Below are positions 1 to 9,957 of a stretch of DNA of 64,000 nucleotides, in pieces (position 1 is the first letter of the stretch; the number at the start of each line of letters is the position of its first letter). The stretch is from NCBI GenBank assembly GCA_000751595.1, contig CCMH01000018.1, forward strand, positions 1 to 64,000, read 5' to 3'. The stretch is from Weeksella massiliensis. GTDB lineage: Bacteria > Bacteroidota > Bacteroidia > Flavobacteriales > Weeksellaceae. The notes under the pieces were generated by a model. It had not been told where the DNA came from. It was given only the letters and a program-made list of their open reading frames with translations, and did not search any database. The translations under genes and the position numbers were made by a program.

Positions 1-21
1 AGTTAGTGGGATACTACCTCA

Positions 22-960
22 TTAGATGTTTTTAGTTTGATCAATCCCATATCGGGGTCTATTTTTGGTTTGTATATACATTTTCCCTATATATTCTCCT
101 ATAAGACCTAACGAAAAAGTTTGCAAACCTCCGAAAAAGATAATCAATACTATAATAGAAGTCCAACCAGTAATTGTGTTTCCTAACAGCATCTGAAACA
201 ATGCCCAAATACATAACAAAAAGGAGATAACAATAGAAAATATACCTATATTCAATACTAATTTTATTGGCTTATCAGAAAAAGAGGTAATGCCATCCCA
301 TGCAAACGACAACATTTTTTTCAAAGGATATTTACTTTCTCCTAGTACTCTTTCCTTTCTAGAATAATAAACTTTACTTTGCTTGAACCCTATTAAAGGG
401 AAAATTCCTCTTAAAAATAAATGTGATTCATTATATTTTAAAAATTCACTTAATACCCTATTATTTATCAAACGGTAATCTGCATGATTATAATAAATAT
501 TAACACCTAATCTTAGCATTATTATATAGAATATTTCAGCTGTTTTTCTTTTGAAAAATGTATCTGATTCTCTTTCTTCTCGAATACCATATACAATATC
601 ATTACCCTTTAAATATTCAACAATCATTCGTTCCAATGAATTTATATCATCTTGCAAGTCAACATCCATTGTTATATAACCATCAAATTTATCTTTAAGT
701 GTTTCTAAACCTGCAAGTAATGTAAATTGATGTCCAACATTTCTCGCTAATTTTATTCCTAAGACATTATATTCTGTAAAATTATCGATTATTTCCCATG
801 TGCGATCCTTGCTACCATCATCCACAAAACAAATTTTACTATCTGTTGAAATTATATCTTTTTGAACTAATTCATCAAACTTTTGTACAATTTCATTTTT
901 GGTTTGGGTTAATATTTCTTCCTCATTATAACATGGAAAGATAATCACAATCTTATTCAT
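22..960 (-). CDS. GtrB/DPM1-like glycosyltransferase family 2
   Basis: This 312-residue membrane-attached glycosyltransferase probably moves a sugar from a nucleotide donor to a polyprenyl phosphate or a surface glycan. The N-terminal GT-A domain shows the opening IFPCYNEEE, the VDDGSKD nucleotide site (about residues 46-52) and the metal-binding DVDLQD (about 99-104). Two hydrophobic helices near 233-285 match the C-terminal anchor of the DPM1/GtrB/ArnC group. Its ATG lies inside the end of the upstream epimerase gene (8-bp overlap), so the two are probably translationally coupled in a leftward polysaccharide operon that continues out of the window. The acceptor cannot be told from sequence. 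Confidence 0.88.
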   Translation of the reverse strand: MNKIVIIFPCYNEEEILTQTKNEIVQKFDELVQKDIISTDSKICFVDDGSKDRTWEIIDNFTEYNVLGIKLARNVGHQFTLLAGLETLKDKFDGYITMDVDLQDDINSLERMIVEYLKGNDIVYGIREERESDTFFKRKTAEIFYIIMLRLGVNIYYNHADYRLINNRVLSEFLKYNESHLFLRGIFPLIGFKQSKVYYSRKERVLGESKYPLKKMLSFAWDGITSFSDKPIKLVLNIGIFSIVISFLLCIWALFQMLLGNTITGWTSIIVLIIFFGGLQTFSLGLIGEYIGKMYIQTKNRPRYGIDQTKNI

Positions 961-2071
961 CTAATAACCTCAAATAATCAATAATTCTCTCAACAGCATT
1001 TCCGTCACCATAGGGATTATGTGCATTACTCATCTGATGATAATGCTCTTTGTCATCTATTAAACGTTGAACTTCATCCACTAATGCTTCAACTTTCGAA
1101 CCTACTAATTTTACCGTTCCAGCCTCTACCGCTTCTGGTCTTTCGGTCTCATCGCGTACGACAATTACAGGTTTACCCAAACTTGGCGCTTCCTCTTGTA
1201 CTCCTCCACTATCTGTAACAATAATTTTGGACTCATTCATCAACCAAATAAAATTAGGATAATTCAGCGGTTTAATCAGCACTACATTTTTGATGTTTTC
1301 TAATTCTTGGTGTACAATTGTCAAAATCTTTGGATTCAAATGAACCGGAAAAACAAATTGATATTTTTCATTAGCTAACGCCAAAGATTTTACTGCCTTA
1401 CATACATTCAAAATTCCTTCACCATGATTTTCTCTTCGATGACATGTAATGAGTACAATATCTTGTTCTGGATTTAATTTAGCTTTTAAGTCTTCAATGA
1501 TAGATTCATCAGCTTTTACCTTTTCTATCCCATAAAACAGAGCATCAATAACTGTGTTACCCGTTACAATTATTTTATTTGAATTGATGTTTTCTTTTAA
1601 CAAATTTGCCTTTGAAGATTCTGTGGGCGAGAAATGATAATCTGATAAAACAGTGGTAATTCTACGATTAGCCTCTTCTGGAAAAGGATTTCTTAAATTA
1701 GATGTTCGCAAACCTGCTTCGATATGACATATTTTAGACCCATGATAAAATGCTGCTAAACTTGCCGCCATAGTCGTCGATGTATCACCATGTACAAATA
1801 CATAATCAGGATTATAATCCGCTAATACACCTTTCATTTGACCAATGATTCTCTCCGTAATATCAAAAAGCGTTTGATTATCTTTCATAATCTCTAATCG
1901 ATAATCACACTCAATATCAAAAAAATCTAACACTTGATCCAACATTTCTTTATGTTGACCCGTATTACAAATTTTCACCTCAAAATCTTTAGCTTCTTTA
2001 AGTCCCTTGATCAAAGGCGCTACTTTGATTGCCTCTGGACGTGTACCAAAAACAACTAATAATTTCTTCAT
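953..2071 (-). CDS. wecB: UDP-N-acetylglucosamine 2-epimerase (non-hydrolysing)
   Basis: The protein interconverts UDP-GlcNAc and UDP-ManNAc for surface polysaccharide synthesis in the cytosol. The 372-residue product starts MKKLLVVFGTRPEAIK and has the family motifs HGDTSTTMAAS, HIEAGLRT and TDSGGVQEEAPSLGKP, the last forming part of the UDP site near the C terminus. The frame stays open 26 codons further upstream, but that extension is hydrophobic and AT-rich and the family starts at this ATG, so 2071 is preferred. It overlaps the following glycosyltransferase by 8 bp. It is divergent from tdk. Confidence 0.93.
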   Translation of the reverse strand: MKKLLVVFGTRPEAIKVAPLIKGLKEAKDFEVKICNTGQHKEMLDQVLDFFDIECDYRLEIMKDNQTLFDITERIIGQMKGVLADYNPDYVFVHGDTSTTMAASLAAFYHGSKICHIEAGLRTSNLRNPFPEEANRRITTVLSDYHFSPTESSKANLLKENINSNKIIVTGNTVIDALFYGIEKVKADESIIEDLKAKLNPEQDIVLITCHRRENHGEGILNVCKAVKSLALANEKYQFVFPVHLNPKILTIVHQELENIKNVVLIKPLNYPNFIWLMNESKIIVTDSGGVQEEAPSLGKPVIVVRDETERPEAVEAGTVKLVGSKVEALVDEVQRLIDDKEHYHQMSNAHNPYGDGNAVERIIDYLRLLDE

Positions 2072-2166
2072 TATAATGTTAAAATAATTAAAAAAGTAAA
2101 TATAGCAAAATAATACTTCTCTGCTATTGTTTATAATTTTGATGAACAAAAACCCGTTTTATTCCC

Positions 2167-2174
2167 TAACTTTG
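2167..2174 (+). promoter_or_regulatory. Candidate -7 promoter element for tdk
   Basis: TAACTTTG matches the Bacteroidota TAnnTTTG -7 consensus, 31 bp ahead of the tdk ATG. The nearest upstream TTG (2139-2141) is 25 bp away, longer than usual, so the -33 box is uncertain. Confidence 0.5.
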
Positions 2175-2205
2175 TAAACCGATTTCAAAACGAATAATTT
2201 TTAAT

Positions 2206-2802
2206 ATGTTTCTCGAGAATACAGTCAATCATCAAAAACACTCCGGTTGGATAGAAGTCATCTGTGGCTCAATGTTTTCGGGAAAGACAGAAGAACTTAT
2301 TCGCCGATTGAAACGCGCGCAATTTGCCAAACAAAAGATCGAAATCTTCAAACCTGCCATCGATACACGTTACGATGAAACAGAAGTCGTTTCGCATAAC
2401 AAAAACTCCATTTCGAGTACACCTGTAGAATCTTCGGCCAATATTTTGATCCTTGCAGACGATTGCGATGTAGTTGGAATAGACGAAGCACAATTTTTTG
2501 ATGATGGGATTGTTGATGTAGCCAATCAGCTCGCGAACCAAGGAAAACGCGTAATCATTGCCGGACTTGATATGGATTTTAAAGGTCGCCCTTTCGGGCC
2601 GATGCCTAATCTTATGGCGACTGCAGAATATGTAACAAAAGTACATGCCATCTGTGTGAAAACAGGAAATTTAGCCAACTATTCTCACCGTAAAATTGCT
2701 AGTGATAAGTTGGTAGAACTTGGCGAAACGTCTGAATATGAACCATTAAGCAGAAGTGCTTTTTGGGAAGAAATAGCCCATGAAAACCAAAACAAATTAT
2801 AA
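2206..2802 (+). CDS. tdk: Thymidine kinase
   Basis: A type II thymidine kinase of 198 residues that phosphorylates thymidine in nucleotide salvage. Visible are the P-loop [14 protein letters not shown] (about 22-35), the Walker B-like VGIDEAQFF (about 90-98) and the lasso-region [14 protein letters not shown]. The C-terminal zinc ribbon, normally two Cys pairs, looks partly lost: where most homologues have CxxC, this one reads CVKTG, and no second clear pair follows. The fold may do without zinc. The 3' end overlaps murF-alr by 23 bp, suggesting coupled expression. Confidence 0.93.
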   Translation: MFLENTVNHQKHSGWIEVICGSMFSGKTEELIRRLKRAQFAKQKIEIFKPAIDTRYDETEVVSHNKNSISSTPVESSANILILADDCDVVGIDEAQFFDDGIVDVANQLANQGKRVIIAGLDMDFKGRPFGPMPNLMATAEYVTKVHAICVKTGNLANYSHRKIASDKLVELGETSEYEPLSRSAFWEEIAHENQNKL

Positions 2803-5254
2803 TTTAGGAGAATTAGCTCGCTTGCTTAATGCACAGCTAATTGGAAACGAAGAACAAACTATCGAAGAATATTATTTCGATACGCGAACAATCGTTTGGC
2901 CAAACAATGGATTATTTATTACTTTAAATGGTTTACAAAAAAGTGGTGCTTTTTATTTAGATGAAGCCTATCAGAAAGGAATTAGAAATTTTTTGGTTTC
3001 TGCGATTCCACCCCAACCTCAGACCGATGCCAATTATCTTTTGGTACAAGATGTGTTAAAAGCTTTACAGAAATTAGCCCAGCATCATCGTCATCGTTTC
3101 ACCTTTCCCCTGATTGGAATTACGGGTTCTAACGGAAAAACAGTCGTAAAAGAATGGTTGTATCAACTCCTCTGGAACGAATACAACATTGCTCGAAGTC
3201 CGAAAAGTTACAACTCTCAATTGGGTGTTCCTTTTTCGGTTTTATTGATGGATGAACAAAACGATTTAGGAATTTTCGAAGTAGGTGTTTCTCAACCCAA
3301 TGAGATGAAAGCATTGCTTACCATTCTGCAACCCACGACGGCGATCTTAACCAATATAGGTTCTGCGCATTTAGAAAACTTTCTCGATAGACGATCTCTC
3401 GCGCTCGAAAAGTTGCAACTGCTAGAAACGGCTCAAGAAATTATTTATCCTGCGGATGATGAATTGATAGAAGAATTGATAGCAGCGAATCCTATTTTTG
3501 ATACGAAAAGAAAAATTACTTTTGGTAAATCGGATAAAGCAACGGTTCAACTCAAACAATACCAGCTTATTAACGGACAAAGTTCGTTGGATATCGAAAT
3601 TTCTGGAGTTCTATTTAACATAATTATTCCTTTTACAGATCAAGCCTCGATTCAAAATGCGCTAATTTGCTGTGCATCAATCTATTCACTTAATAAAAAT
3701 CTAAATGATTATAAAAGTAAGTTTGAGAAGCTTTTACCGATAGAAATGCGTTTAGAGATCAAAGAAGCGATTAATAATAGCATTTTGATCAATGATGCCT
3801 TCAATTCGGATTTGATTTCTCTCAAAAATGCATTGGATACCTTAGCACAACAATCGAGAGAACGAAAAGTTTTGGTACTGACCGATATCTTACAATCGAA
3901 ATTGGCAGAAAAAGATTTATACCAAAAAACAGCCGAATTGGTCAATCCGTATCATTTTACAGAAATTGTACTGATTGGTGAAAAAATTTCTACCTATAAA
4001 AATTTATTCGATTCGTATGTGAGAGCTTTCTTTTCAACAGATGATTTTCTTCGACATATACAACACGAAAATGTGCACAATGAAGTTATCTTACTGAAAG
4101 GTTCTCGTATTTTTCAGTTAGAAAAAATATCCGAACTCATCGAAAAAAAATCGCATGATACGGTTCTCGAAATTAATTTAGAACACCTCGAACATAACAT
4201 ACAAACGTATCGCTCTTTGCTAAAACCCGAAACCAAATTGATGGCTATGGTAAAAGCAAATAGTTACGGAATTGGAAGTTTCGAGATTGCCAATGCGCTA
4301 CAACAAATGAAAGTAGATTTTTTGGGCGTTGCCATTGCAGATGAAGGAAAAGAATTGCGCAAAGCCGGAATTTCTACTCCGATCATTGTTATGAATCCTG
4401 AACAACATTCCTACGCTACGGTGATCGATTACCAATTAGAACCCGAGATTTATACCTCTCGTGTGCTACAACTTTTCTTGCAAAAACTACAAGAAAAACA
4501 AATTTCTCAACCTTTCCCGATTCATATAAAATTAGAAACAGGGATGAATCGTTTAGGTTTTAAACCAAATCAGTTAGATGAATTAATTAAGATCCTACAA
4601 TCTACAAATCTTGTTTTTGTTCGTTCTATTTTCAGTCATTTAGCTACCGCCGATATGCCTTCTGAAAAAGATTATGTACAACAACAGTTTGCGGTTTTCA
4701 ATTCATCCTACCAATATATTACCGATAAAATAGGTTATCAACCGATAAAACATATCCTCAATTCACCCGGAATTGTTGCCTATCCAGAGCATCAGTACGA
4801 TATGGTACGCCTCGGAATTGGAATGTATGGTTACAGCGAATACAGCGATTTTATGCAAAAGTTAGAAACCGTTGTACAATTCAAAACCGTTATTTCTCAG
4901 ATCAATGAAATCGAAGAAGGTGAAACCGTGAGTTACGGACGTCGTTTTACGGCAGAAAGACATTCCAGAATCGCAACTTTACCGGTTGGTTACGCAGACG
5001 GAATTCGTCGTAGTTTGGGGTATGGAAATGCAAAAGTCAATATCAACGGACAATTGGCTGTAACTGTCGGGACGATTTGTATGGATATGTTGATGGTAGA
5101 TGTAACGGAAATTGATTGCAAAGCGGGCGATGAAGTCATTATCTTTGGCGAAAACCCAACTTTGGGTGAATTTGCTGCTTGGATGCAAACCATTCCTTAC
5201 GAAGTTCTCACTTCAATTTCTACGCGTGTGCAGCGCGTTTATTATCAAGAATAG
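2780..5254 (+). CDS. murF-alr: MurF-alanine racemase fusion
   Basis: A bifunctional enzyme of 824 residues, the arrangement usual in Bacteroidota. The N-terminal half (about 1-450) is MurF, which adds D-Ala-D-Ala to UDP-MurNAc-tripeptide; its ATP loop is TGSNGKT (about 114-120), and [12 protein letters not shown] and NDAFNSD carry Mur-ligase positions. The C-terminal half (about 457-824) is a PLP-dependent alanine racemase supplying D-Ala: [10 protein letters not shown] holds the PLP lysine (about 490), [10 protein letters not shown] the catalytic tyrosine region and VGYADGIRR a conserved later motif. One polypeptide thus makes D-Ala and attaches D-Ala-D-Ala. The start lies inside tdk. It is a cytosolic peptidoglycan enzyme. 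Confidence 0.95.
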   Translation: MKTKTNYNLGELARLLNAQLIGNEEQTIEEYYFDTRTIVWPNNGLFITLNGLQKSGAFYLDEAYQKGIRNFLVSAIPPQPQTDANYLLVQDVLKALQKLAQHHRHRFTFPLIGITGSNGKTVVKEWLYQLLWNEYNIARSPKSYNSQLGVPFSVLLMDEQNDLGIFEVGVSQPNEMKALLTILQPTTAILTNIGSAHLENFLDRRSLALEKLQLLETAQEIIYPADDELIEELIAANPIFDTKRKITFGKSDKATVQLKQYQLINGQSSLDIEISGVLFNIIIPFTDQASIQNALICCASIYSLNKNLNDYKSKFEKLLPIEMRLEIKEAINNSILINDAFNSDLISLKNALDTLAQQSRERKVLVLTDILQSKLAEKDLYQKTAELVNPYHFTEIVLIGEKISTYKNLFDSYVRAFFSTDDFLRHIQHENVHNEVILLKGSRIFQLEKISELIEKKSHDTVLEINLEHLEHNIQTYRSLLKPETKLMAMVKANSYGIGSFEIANALQQMKVDFLGVAIADEGKELRKAGISTPIIVMNPEQHSYATVIDYQLEPEIYTSRVLQLFLQKLQEKQISQPFPIHIKLETGMNRLGFKPNQLDELIKILQSTNLVFVRSIFSHLATADMPSEKDYVQQQFAVFNSSYQYITDKIGYQPIKHILNSPGIVAYPEHQYDMVRLGIGMYGYSEYSDFMQKLETVVQFKTVISQINEIEEGETVSYGRRFTAERHSRIATLPVGYADGIRRSLGYGNAKVNINGQLAVTVGTICMDMLMVDVTEIDCKAGDEVIIFGENPTLGEFAAWMQTIPYEVLTSISTRVQRVYYQE

Positions 5255-5269
5255 CATTCTTTATTTTTC

Positions 5270-5277
5270 GGTAGGAT
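5270..5277 (+). repeat. GGTAGGAT octamer (one of ten)
   Basis: One copy of an octamer that I found ten times, on either strand, in the host parts of the window. Others are at 9952, 12544, 13411, 14422, 23621, 23659, 32545, 33026 and 58464. The role is unknown. Confidence 0.4.
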
Positions 5278-5385
5278 AACGTTCATCTTACCGAGAATTT
5301 AACGATTTCTACACAAACTCAGCTCGTAGATTTCCTGCTTAGCTCATTGATTTTTCTTACCTTTAAACCACAATTTACAAAGGTT

Positions 5386-7581
5386 ATGAGGAAATTCTTT
5401 GCGTTCTTTTTTGTTATTTCGAGTTTGGTGAATGCTCAAACCCCAAAAACAGATCATCATCGTCCAAAAGTTGGCGTGGTTCTAAGTGGTGGCGGTGCGA
5501 AAGGTTATGCTCATATCGGAGCCATAAAAAAGATAGAAGAAGCCGGAATCCATATCGACTATATTGGTGGGACGAGCATGGGTGCAATTGTCGGCGGTTT
5601 GTATGCGGCAGGCTATACGCCCGATGAACTTTCTGAAATTACCCAACAACTCGATTTGACGAACATAATCGTGAACGAAAAAAATCGTCAAGACATTCCG
5701 TTTTTCAATAAAACTTATCAAGAAAAATATATCTTAGAATTACCTTTCAATAACTTTAAAATTAGAATTCCGCAAGCAATTTCTACAGGTCAAGGAACAC
5801 AAGATTTACTGACTTATATGTTGAGAAATGTACACGGAACGACAGATTTCAATAAACTTCCTACACCATTTTTCTGTGTAGCAACCGATATAGAAACAGG
5901 TGAAGCAAAAGTTTTTCACGAAGGTTTTCTACCCAAAGTTATGTTGGCAAGTGCGGCATATCCATCGATGATCAAGCCTGTAGAAATAGACAATCATCTC
6001 TATGTAGATGGTGGAGTTCTCAATAATTTTCCGGCCGATGAAATGAAAAAAATGGGCGTCGACATTATTATTGGTGTAGATGTGGAAGAAGGAAAATTGA
6101 AACCAAAAGAAGAAATTGGTTCGGCGGTGGATGTTATTTCTCAGATCATTTCGTTCAATATTGTAGAAAATTCTGCCAAACAGAAAAAATTAGCAGACCT
6201 TATTATCCGACCTGATATTGATAATTATACCGTCACAAGTTTCGAAAATGCAAAGGAAATTATTGCCAAAGGTTTAGAAGCTGGAGATAGTTTGATGCCA
6301 CAGCTCAAAGAAATTGCTGCCCGACAAAATCATCCCTCTCCTACTCGACCTATCGAAAATAGAAATGATTTTGTTTTGATTCGAGATGTAAAAACTTCTG
6401 GACTGAAAAAGTTTAATGACAATTATGTTGAAGGACGTTTCGGAATTAAACCACCAGAATTACTCAATTATCAAAACATCACCGAAGGGATTAATCGTCT
6501 TTATGCGACCGATAACTTTTCGAATGTTACCTATAGAATTGATAAAGACAGCGCCGATAATAATATTTTACATTTGAATTTTACCGAAAACAAAAATCGT
6601 CAATACCTGAAATTTGGTTTGCATTACGACGATGTTTTCAAGACGGGATTGTTACTCAATTTCACGTCTAAAAATTTATTATTCAAAAACACCAATCTTT
6701 CTGCCGATTTTGTGGTCGGAGATTATTTCCGATACAATATAAATTTCTACATCGATAATGGATATTTCCCAAGTTTTGGAGCAAGTTCGTATATGCATTA
6801 TTTCGATTATGGAATTCGGATGCCGAATAACGACAAAAACGAACTCAATTATCGATTCAGAAATTTTGTCAATCGGATTTATGTACAATCTACCTTGCGG
6901 GAAAAATATGCAGTGGGCATTGGTTTAGAACATCAATTCGCGAATGTTTCGACGAACAATTATATATCGGACAGCGTTCGATTTTTCAAACCCAAAGAAG
7001 AAGCTTATTTCATGAAAGGGTTTGCTTACCTAAAAGTTGACAATCGAGACAATCCTAACTTTGCCCGAAAAGGATCGAATATCGAAACAAGTTTCGCTTT
7101 GCATTTTGATTCGGATGCGGAAGATTTCGAAAAATACACCCAACTCAAAGCACGAGTAGAAACAAATTTACCGATCAATAATTTCCTCAGTTACAGATTT
7201 ACCGCTAACTTTGGAACCTTTTTTAATGAGAACGTTTCCAATCTCCAAAAATTCATTTTAGGAGGTTATGTAGAGCAAAATTTCCTCAACTATACTAAGT
7301 TTTATGGTTTGCGTTTTGGTTCTGCAATTGGTGAAAATGTCTTGACGCTTGGCTCGAGTGTACAAGCCAAAATATTGAGAAATCATTACATCAATCTATT
7401 TGCCAATATCGGTAACCTAGAAGAGGAATTAGACGATATACGATTCACCAAATACCGCTATGTCGGGTATGGAATTTCGTATGGATACGATAGCCCTTTC
7501 GGACCGATTAATGGATTTTGGAGTTATTCGCCTCAAACTAAAAAAGGACTATTTAATGTAAGTTTAGGTTTTTGGTTTTAA
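5386..7581 (+). CDS. Patatin-like phospholipase with outer-membrane barrel
   Basis: This 731-residue exported protein begins at the ATG at 5386, which gives a clean signal peptide ending VNAQ; an in-frame TTG at 5347 would extend it without sense. The patatin lipase domain follows: oxyanion loop GGGAKGYAHIG, nucleophile serine in GTSMGA and catalytic Asp in DGGVLNNF. Then comes a POTRA-like stretch (ENRNDFVLIRDV onward) and a C-terminal region rich in alternating aromatic residues ending in F, typical of a bacterial surface antigen (BamA-like) barrel. It is probably anchored in the outer membrane, with a lipase domain in the RssA/PlpD family. The substrate is unknown. Confidence 0.88.
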   Translation: MRKFFAFFFVISSLVNAQTPKTDHHRPKVGVVLSGGGAKGYAHIGAIKKIEEAGIHIDYIGGTSMGAIVGGLYAAGYTPDELSEITQQLDLTNIIVNEKNRQDIPFFNKTYQEKYILELPFNNFKIRIPQAISTGQGTQDLLTYMLRNVHGTTDFNKLPTPFFCVATDIETGEAKVFHEGFLPKVMLASAAYPSMIKPVEIDNHLYVDGGVLNNFPADEMKKMGVDIIIGVDVEEGKLKPKEEIGSAVDVISQIISFNIVENSAKQKKLADLIIRPDIDNYTVTSFENAKEIIAKGLEAGDSLMPQLKEIAARQNHPSPTRPIENRNDFVLIRDVKTSGLKKFNDNYVEGRFGIKPPELLNYQNITEGINRLYATDNFSNVTYRIDKDSADNNILHLNFTENKNRQYLKFGLHYDDVFKTGLLLNFTSKNLLFKNTNLSADFVVGDYFRYNINFYIDNGYFPSFGASSYMHYFDYGIRMPNNDKNELNYRFRNFVNRIYVQSTLREKYAVGIGLEHQFANVSTNNYISDSVRFFKPKEEAYFMKGFAYLKVDNRDNPNFARKGSNIETSFALHFDSDAEDFEKYTQLKARVETNLPINNFLSYRFTANFGTFFNENVSNLQKFILGGYVEQNFLNYTKFYGLRFGSAIGENVLTLGSSVQAKILRNHYINLFANIGNLEEELDDIRFTKYRYVGYGISYGYDSPFGPINGFWSYSPQTKKGLFNVSLGFWF

Positions 7582-7585
7582 AACT

Positions 7586-8005
7586 ATGATAGAGTTCTTT
7601 TACGAAACAGATTTCGAAATCTCTCCATCACAAGAATGGATAGATTGGATTACAAATAGCATGCAAGAAGAAGGCAAAAGCATCGGCGAATTGAATTATA
7701 TTTTTTGCGACGATGATTATTTATTAGCCATCAATCAGCAATATCTCAATCATGATTATTACACCGATGTGATTGGTTTTGATAATTCTGAAAATGATGA
7801 ATTGCATGGTGATATTTTTATAAGCATTACCCGCGTTGCCGACAATGCCGAAAACAATGCGGTAAGTTTCCAGAACGAATTGGCAAGAGTCATGATCCAT
7901 GGCATTCTACATTTCGCGGGCTATTTGGATTATGAAAAAGAAGACAAAGCCGAAATGACCGCCAAAGAAAACTTTTATCTCGACAAGTTCCCTTTGGCAC
8001 AATAA
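7586..8005 (+). CDS. ybeY: Endoribonuclease YbeY (16S rRNA maturation)
   Basis: A 139-residue metal-dependent RNase that helps mature the 3' end of 16S rRNA and acts in ribosome quality control. The signature near residues 109-125 reads HGILHFAGYLDY, giving two of the three classical zinc His ligands; the third His of the textbook GYDH motif is replaced by a DY/EKED stretch, a change I believe is common in Bacteroidota. Length is near the family norm, and the start follows the preceding stop by 4 bp. It probably shares a transcript with the patatin gene. Confidence 0.9.
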   Translation: MIEFFYETDFEISPSQEWIDWITNSMQEEGKSIGELNYIFCDDDYLLAINQQYLNHDYYTDVIGFDNSENDELHGDIFISITRVADNAENNAVSFQNELARVMIHGILHFAGYLDYEKEDKAEMTAKENFYLDKFPLAQ

Positions 8006-8011
8006 TCGAAT

Positions 8012-8027
8012 TGTTCCACGTGGAACA
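8012..8027. other. parS-like centromere site
   Basis: TGTTCCACGTGGAACA is a perfect 16-bp palindrome. It matches the chromosomal parS site bound by ParB (consensus TGTTnCACGTGnAACA). It lies between ybeY and mnmG. In many bacteria parS sites cluster near the origin and near the gid (mnmG) locus, so place and sequence agree. No parA or parB is in the window. Confidence 0.8.
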
Positions 8028-8074
8028 CTCACAAGATTCACTTATTATTCAATCGATTAAGAAGAAAAAACAAC

Positions 8075-9946
8075 ATGATATTTCAATCATCATATGACGT
8101 TATCGTCGTTGGCGGTGGACACGCAGGTGCAGAAGCCGCAGCCGCAGCTGCTAACATGGGCTGCAAAACCTTATTGGTTACTATGAACCTACAAAACATT
8201 GCACAAATGTCTTGTAACCCCGCAATGGGTGGAATTGCCAAAGGGCAAATTATTAGAGAAATAGATGCCTTAGGAGGCTACTCTGGTATTATTACTGATA
8301 AAACCATGATCCAATTCAAGATGCTTAACCTTTCAAAAGGTCCTGCTATGTGGTCGCCAAGAGCACAGTCAGACCGAATGAGATTTGCAGAAGAATGGCG
8401 TTTGGCTTTGGAAAATACAGAGAACGTAGACTTCTTCCAAGATATGGTTAAAAACCTGCTTTTGGTAGATGGAAAAATCGCGGGCGTCATCACCAACATG
8501 GGCTTAGAAATAAAAGCAAAAGCCGTTATTCTTACCAACGGAACGTTTCTTAACGGATTGATCCATGTAGGTGAAAAACAATTCGGCGGCGGACGAATGG
8601 GCGAAGGTGCTGCTTTTGGAATCACCGAACAACTTACTGCTTTAGGTTTTGATGCTGGTCGAATGAAAACAGGAACACCGCCAAGGATTGATGGTCGTTC
8701 GCTCGATTTTAGTAAAATGACAGAACAACCAGGCGATGAAAATCCAGGTAAGTTCTCCTATACCGAAACGCCAAAATTAACCAAACAACGCAGTTGTTAT
8801 ATTTCTTACACCAACCAAGAAGTACATGATTTATTGAAAGAAGGTTTCGATCGTTCACCCATGTTCAATGGAACCATCAAAAGTATCGGACCACGATATT
8901 GTCCTTCTATCGAAGATAAAATCAATCGTTTTGCTGACAAAGATCGTCACCAAATTTTTGCCGAACCAGAAGGTTGGAATACTGTAGAATATTACATCAA
9001 TGGTTTTTCTACATCTTTACCAATGGATGTACAAGGAAAAGCCATTCGTTCTATTCCTGGTTTTGAAAATGCTAAATTTTTCCGACCGGGTTATGCCATC
9101 GAATATGATTACTTTCCACCTACCCAATTGAAACATACGTTGGAAACTAAATTGGTTGATAACTTATATTTTGCAGGTCAAATAAACGGAACAACGGGAT
9201 ACGAAGAAGCAGCCTCACAAGGATTAATTGCGGGAATTAATGCAGCGTTGAAACTTCAAGAAAAAGAACCTTTTATCCTAAAAAGAAATGAAGCTTATAT
9301 TGGCGTTTTGATTGATGATTTGATCACCAAAGGAGTCGATGAACCATACAGAATGTTTACTTCACGTGCCGAATATCGTATTTTATTGCGTCAAGATAAT
9401 GCCGATGAGCGACTAACGCCAATTGGCTATCAACTTGGTTTAGCTTCGGAAGAAAGAATGAAACGCGTCGAACAAAAATATTCGAAAGCGCATGCATTTA
9501 TCGATTATTTAGAAAATGAATCGGTAACACCCGAACAGATGAATCCGACCATAGAAGAAAGAAATGGTACACCGTTGAAACAAGCCAACAAAATGGCTTC
9601 GGTTATTGCGCGACCAGAATTGAAGCTGAATGATTTTCTTGCACTCGATGACGTGGCTTCGTATGTCGAAGAACATCAATTGGGCGAAGAGGAATTAGAA
9701 GAAGCCGAAATCCAAATAAAATACCGAGGTTATATCAAAAAAGAAAAAAACAATGCCGATAAATTAACGCGTTTAGAGAACCTAAAAATTCCGGCAAATA
9801 TCGATTATCATCAACTAAATTCAATGACCATTGAAGCGCGTCAAAAGCTATCGAAAATTCGACCAGAAACCGTGGCACAAGCTTCAAGAATTTCTGGGAT
9901 TTCGCCAGCCGATATTAGTGTTTTATTAATTCATATGGGACGATAG
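8075..9946 (+). CDS. mnmG: tRNA uridine 5-carboxymethylaminomethyl modification enzyme MnmG
   Basis: FAD-dependent MnmG (GidA), 623 residues, which with MnmE modifies wobble U34 of several tRNAs. It has the dinucleotide site VVGGGHAGAEAA (about 11-22), the CNPAMGGIAKG motif, a TGTPPRIDGRS segment and the second FAD motif region YFAGQINGTTGYEEAASQG, then a helical C-terminal domain. Length fits the family. The parS-like site lies 48 bp upstream. MnmE is not in the window. Confidence 0.96.
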   Translation: MIFQSSYDVIVVGGGHAGAEAAAAAANMGCKTLLVTMNLQNIAQMSCNPAMGGIAKGQIIREIDALGGYSGIITDKTMIQFKMLNLSKGPAMWSPRAQSDRMRFAEEWRLALENTENVDFFQDMVKNLLLVDGKIAGVITNMGLEIKAKAVILTNGTFLNGLIHVGEKQFGGGRMGEGAAFGITEQLTALGFDAGRMKTGTPPRIDGRSLDFSKMTEQPGDENPGKFSYTETPKLTKQRSCYISYTNQEVHDLLKEGFDRSPMFNGTIKSIGPRYCPSIEDKINRFADKDRHQIFAEPEGWNTVEYYINGFSTSLPMDVQGKAIRSIPGFENAKFFRPGYAIEYDYFPPTQLKHTLETKLVDNLYFAGQINGTTGYEEAASQGLIAGINAALKLQEKEPFILKRNEAYIGVLIDDLITKGVDEPYRMFTSRAEYRILLRQDNADERLTPIGYQLGLASEERMKRVEQKYSKAHAFIDYLENESVTPEQMNPTIEERNGTPLKQANKMASVIARPELKLNDFLALDDVASYVEEHQLGEEELEEAEIQIKYRGYIKKEKNNADKLTRLENLKIPANIDYHQLNSMTIEARQKLSKIRPETVAQASRISGISPADISVLLIHMGR

Positions 9947-9957
9947 TTTTGGGTAGG

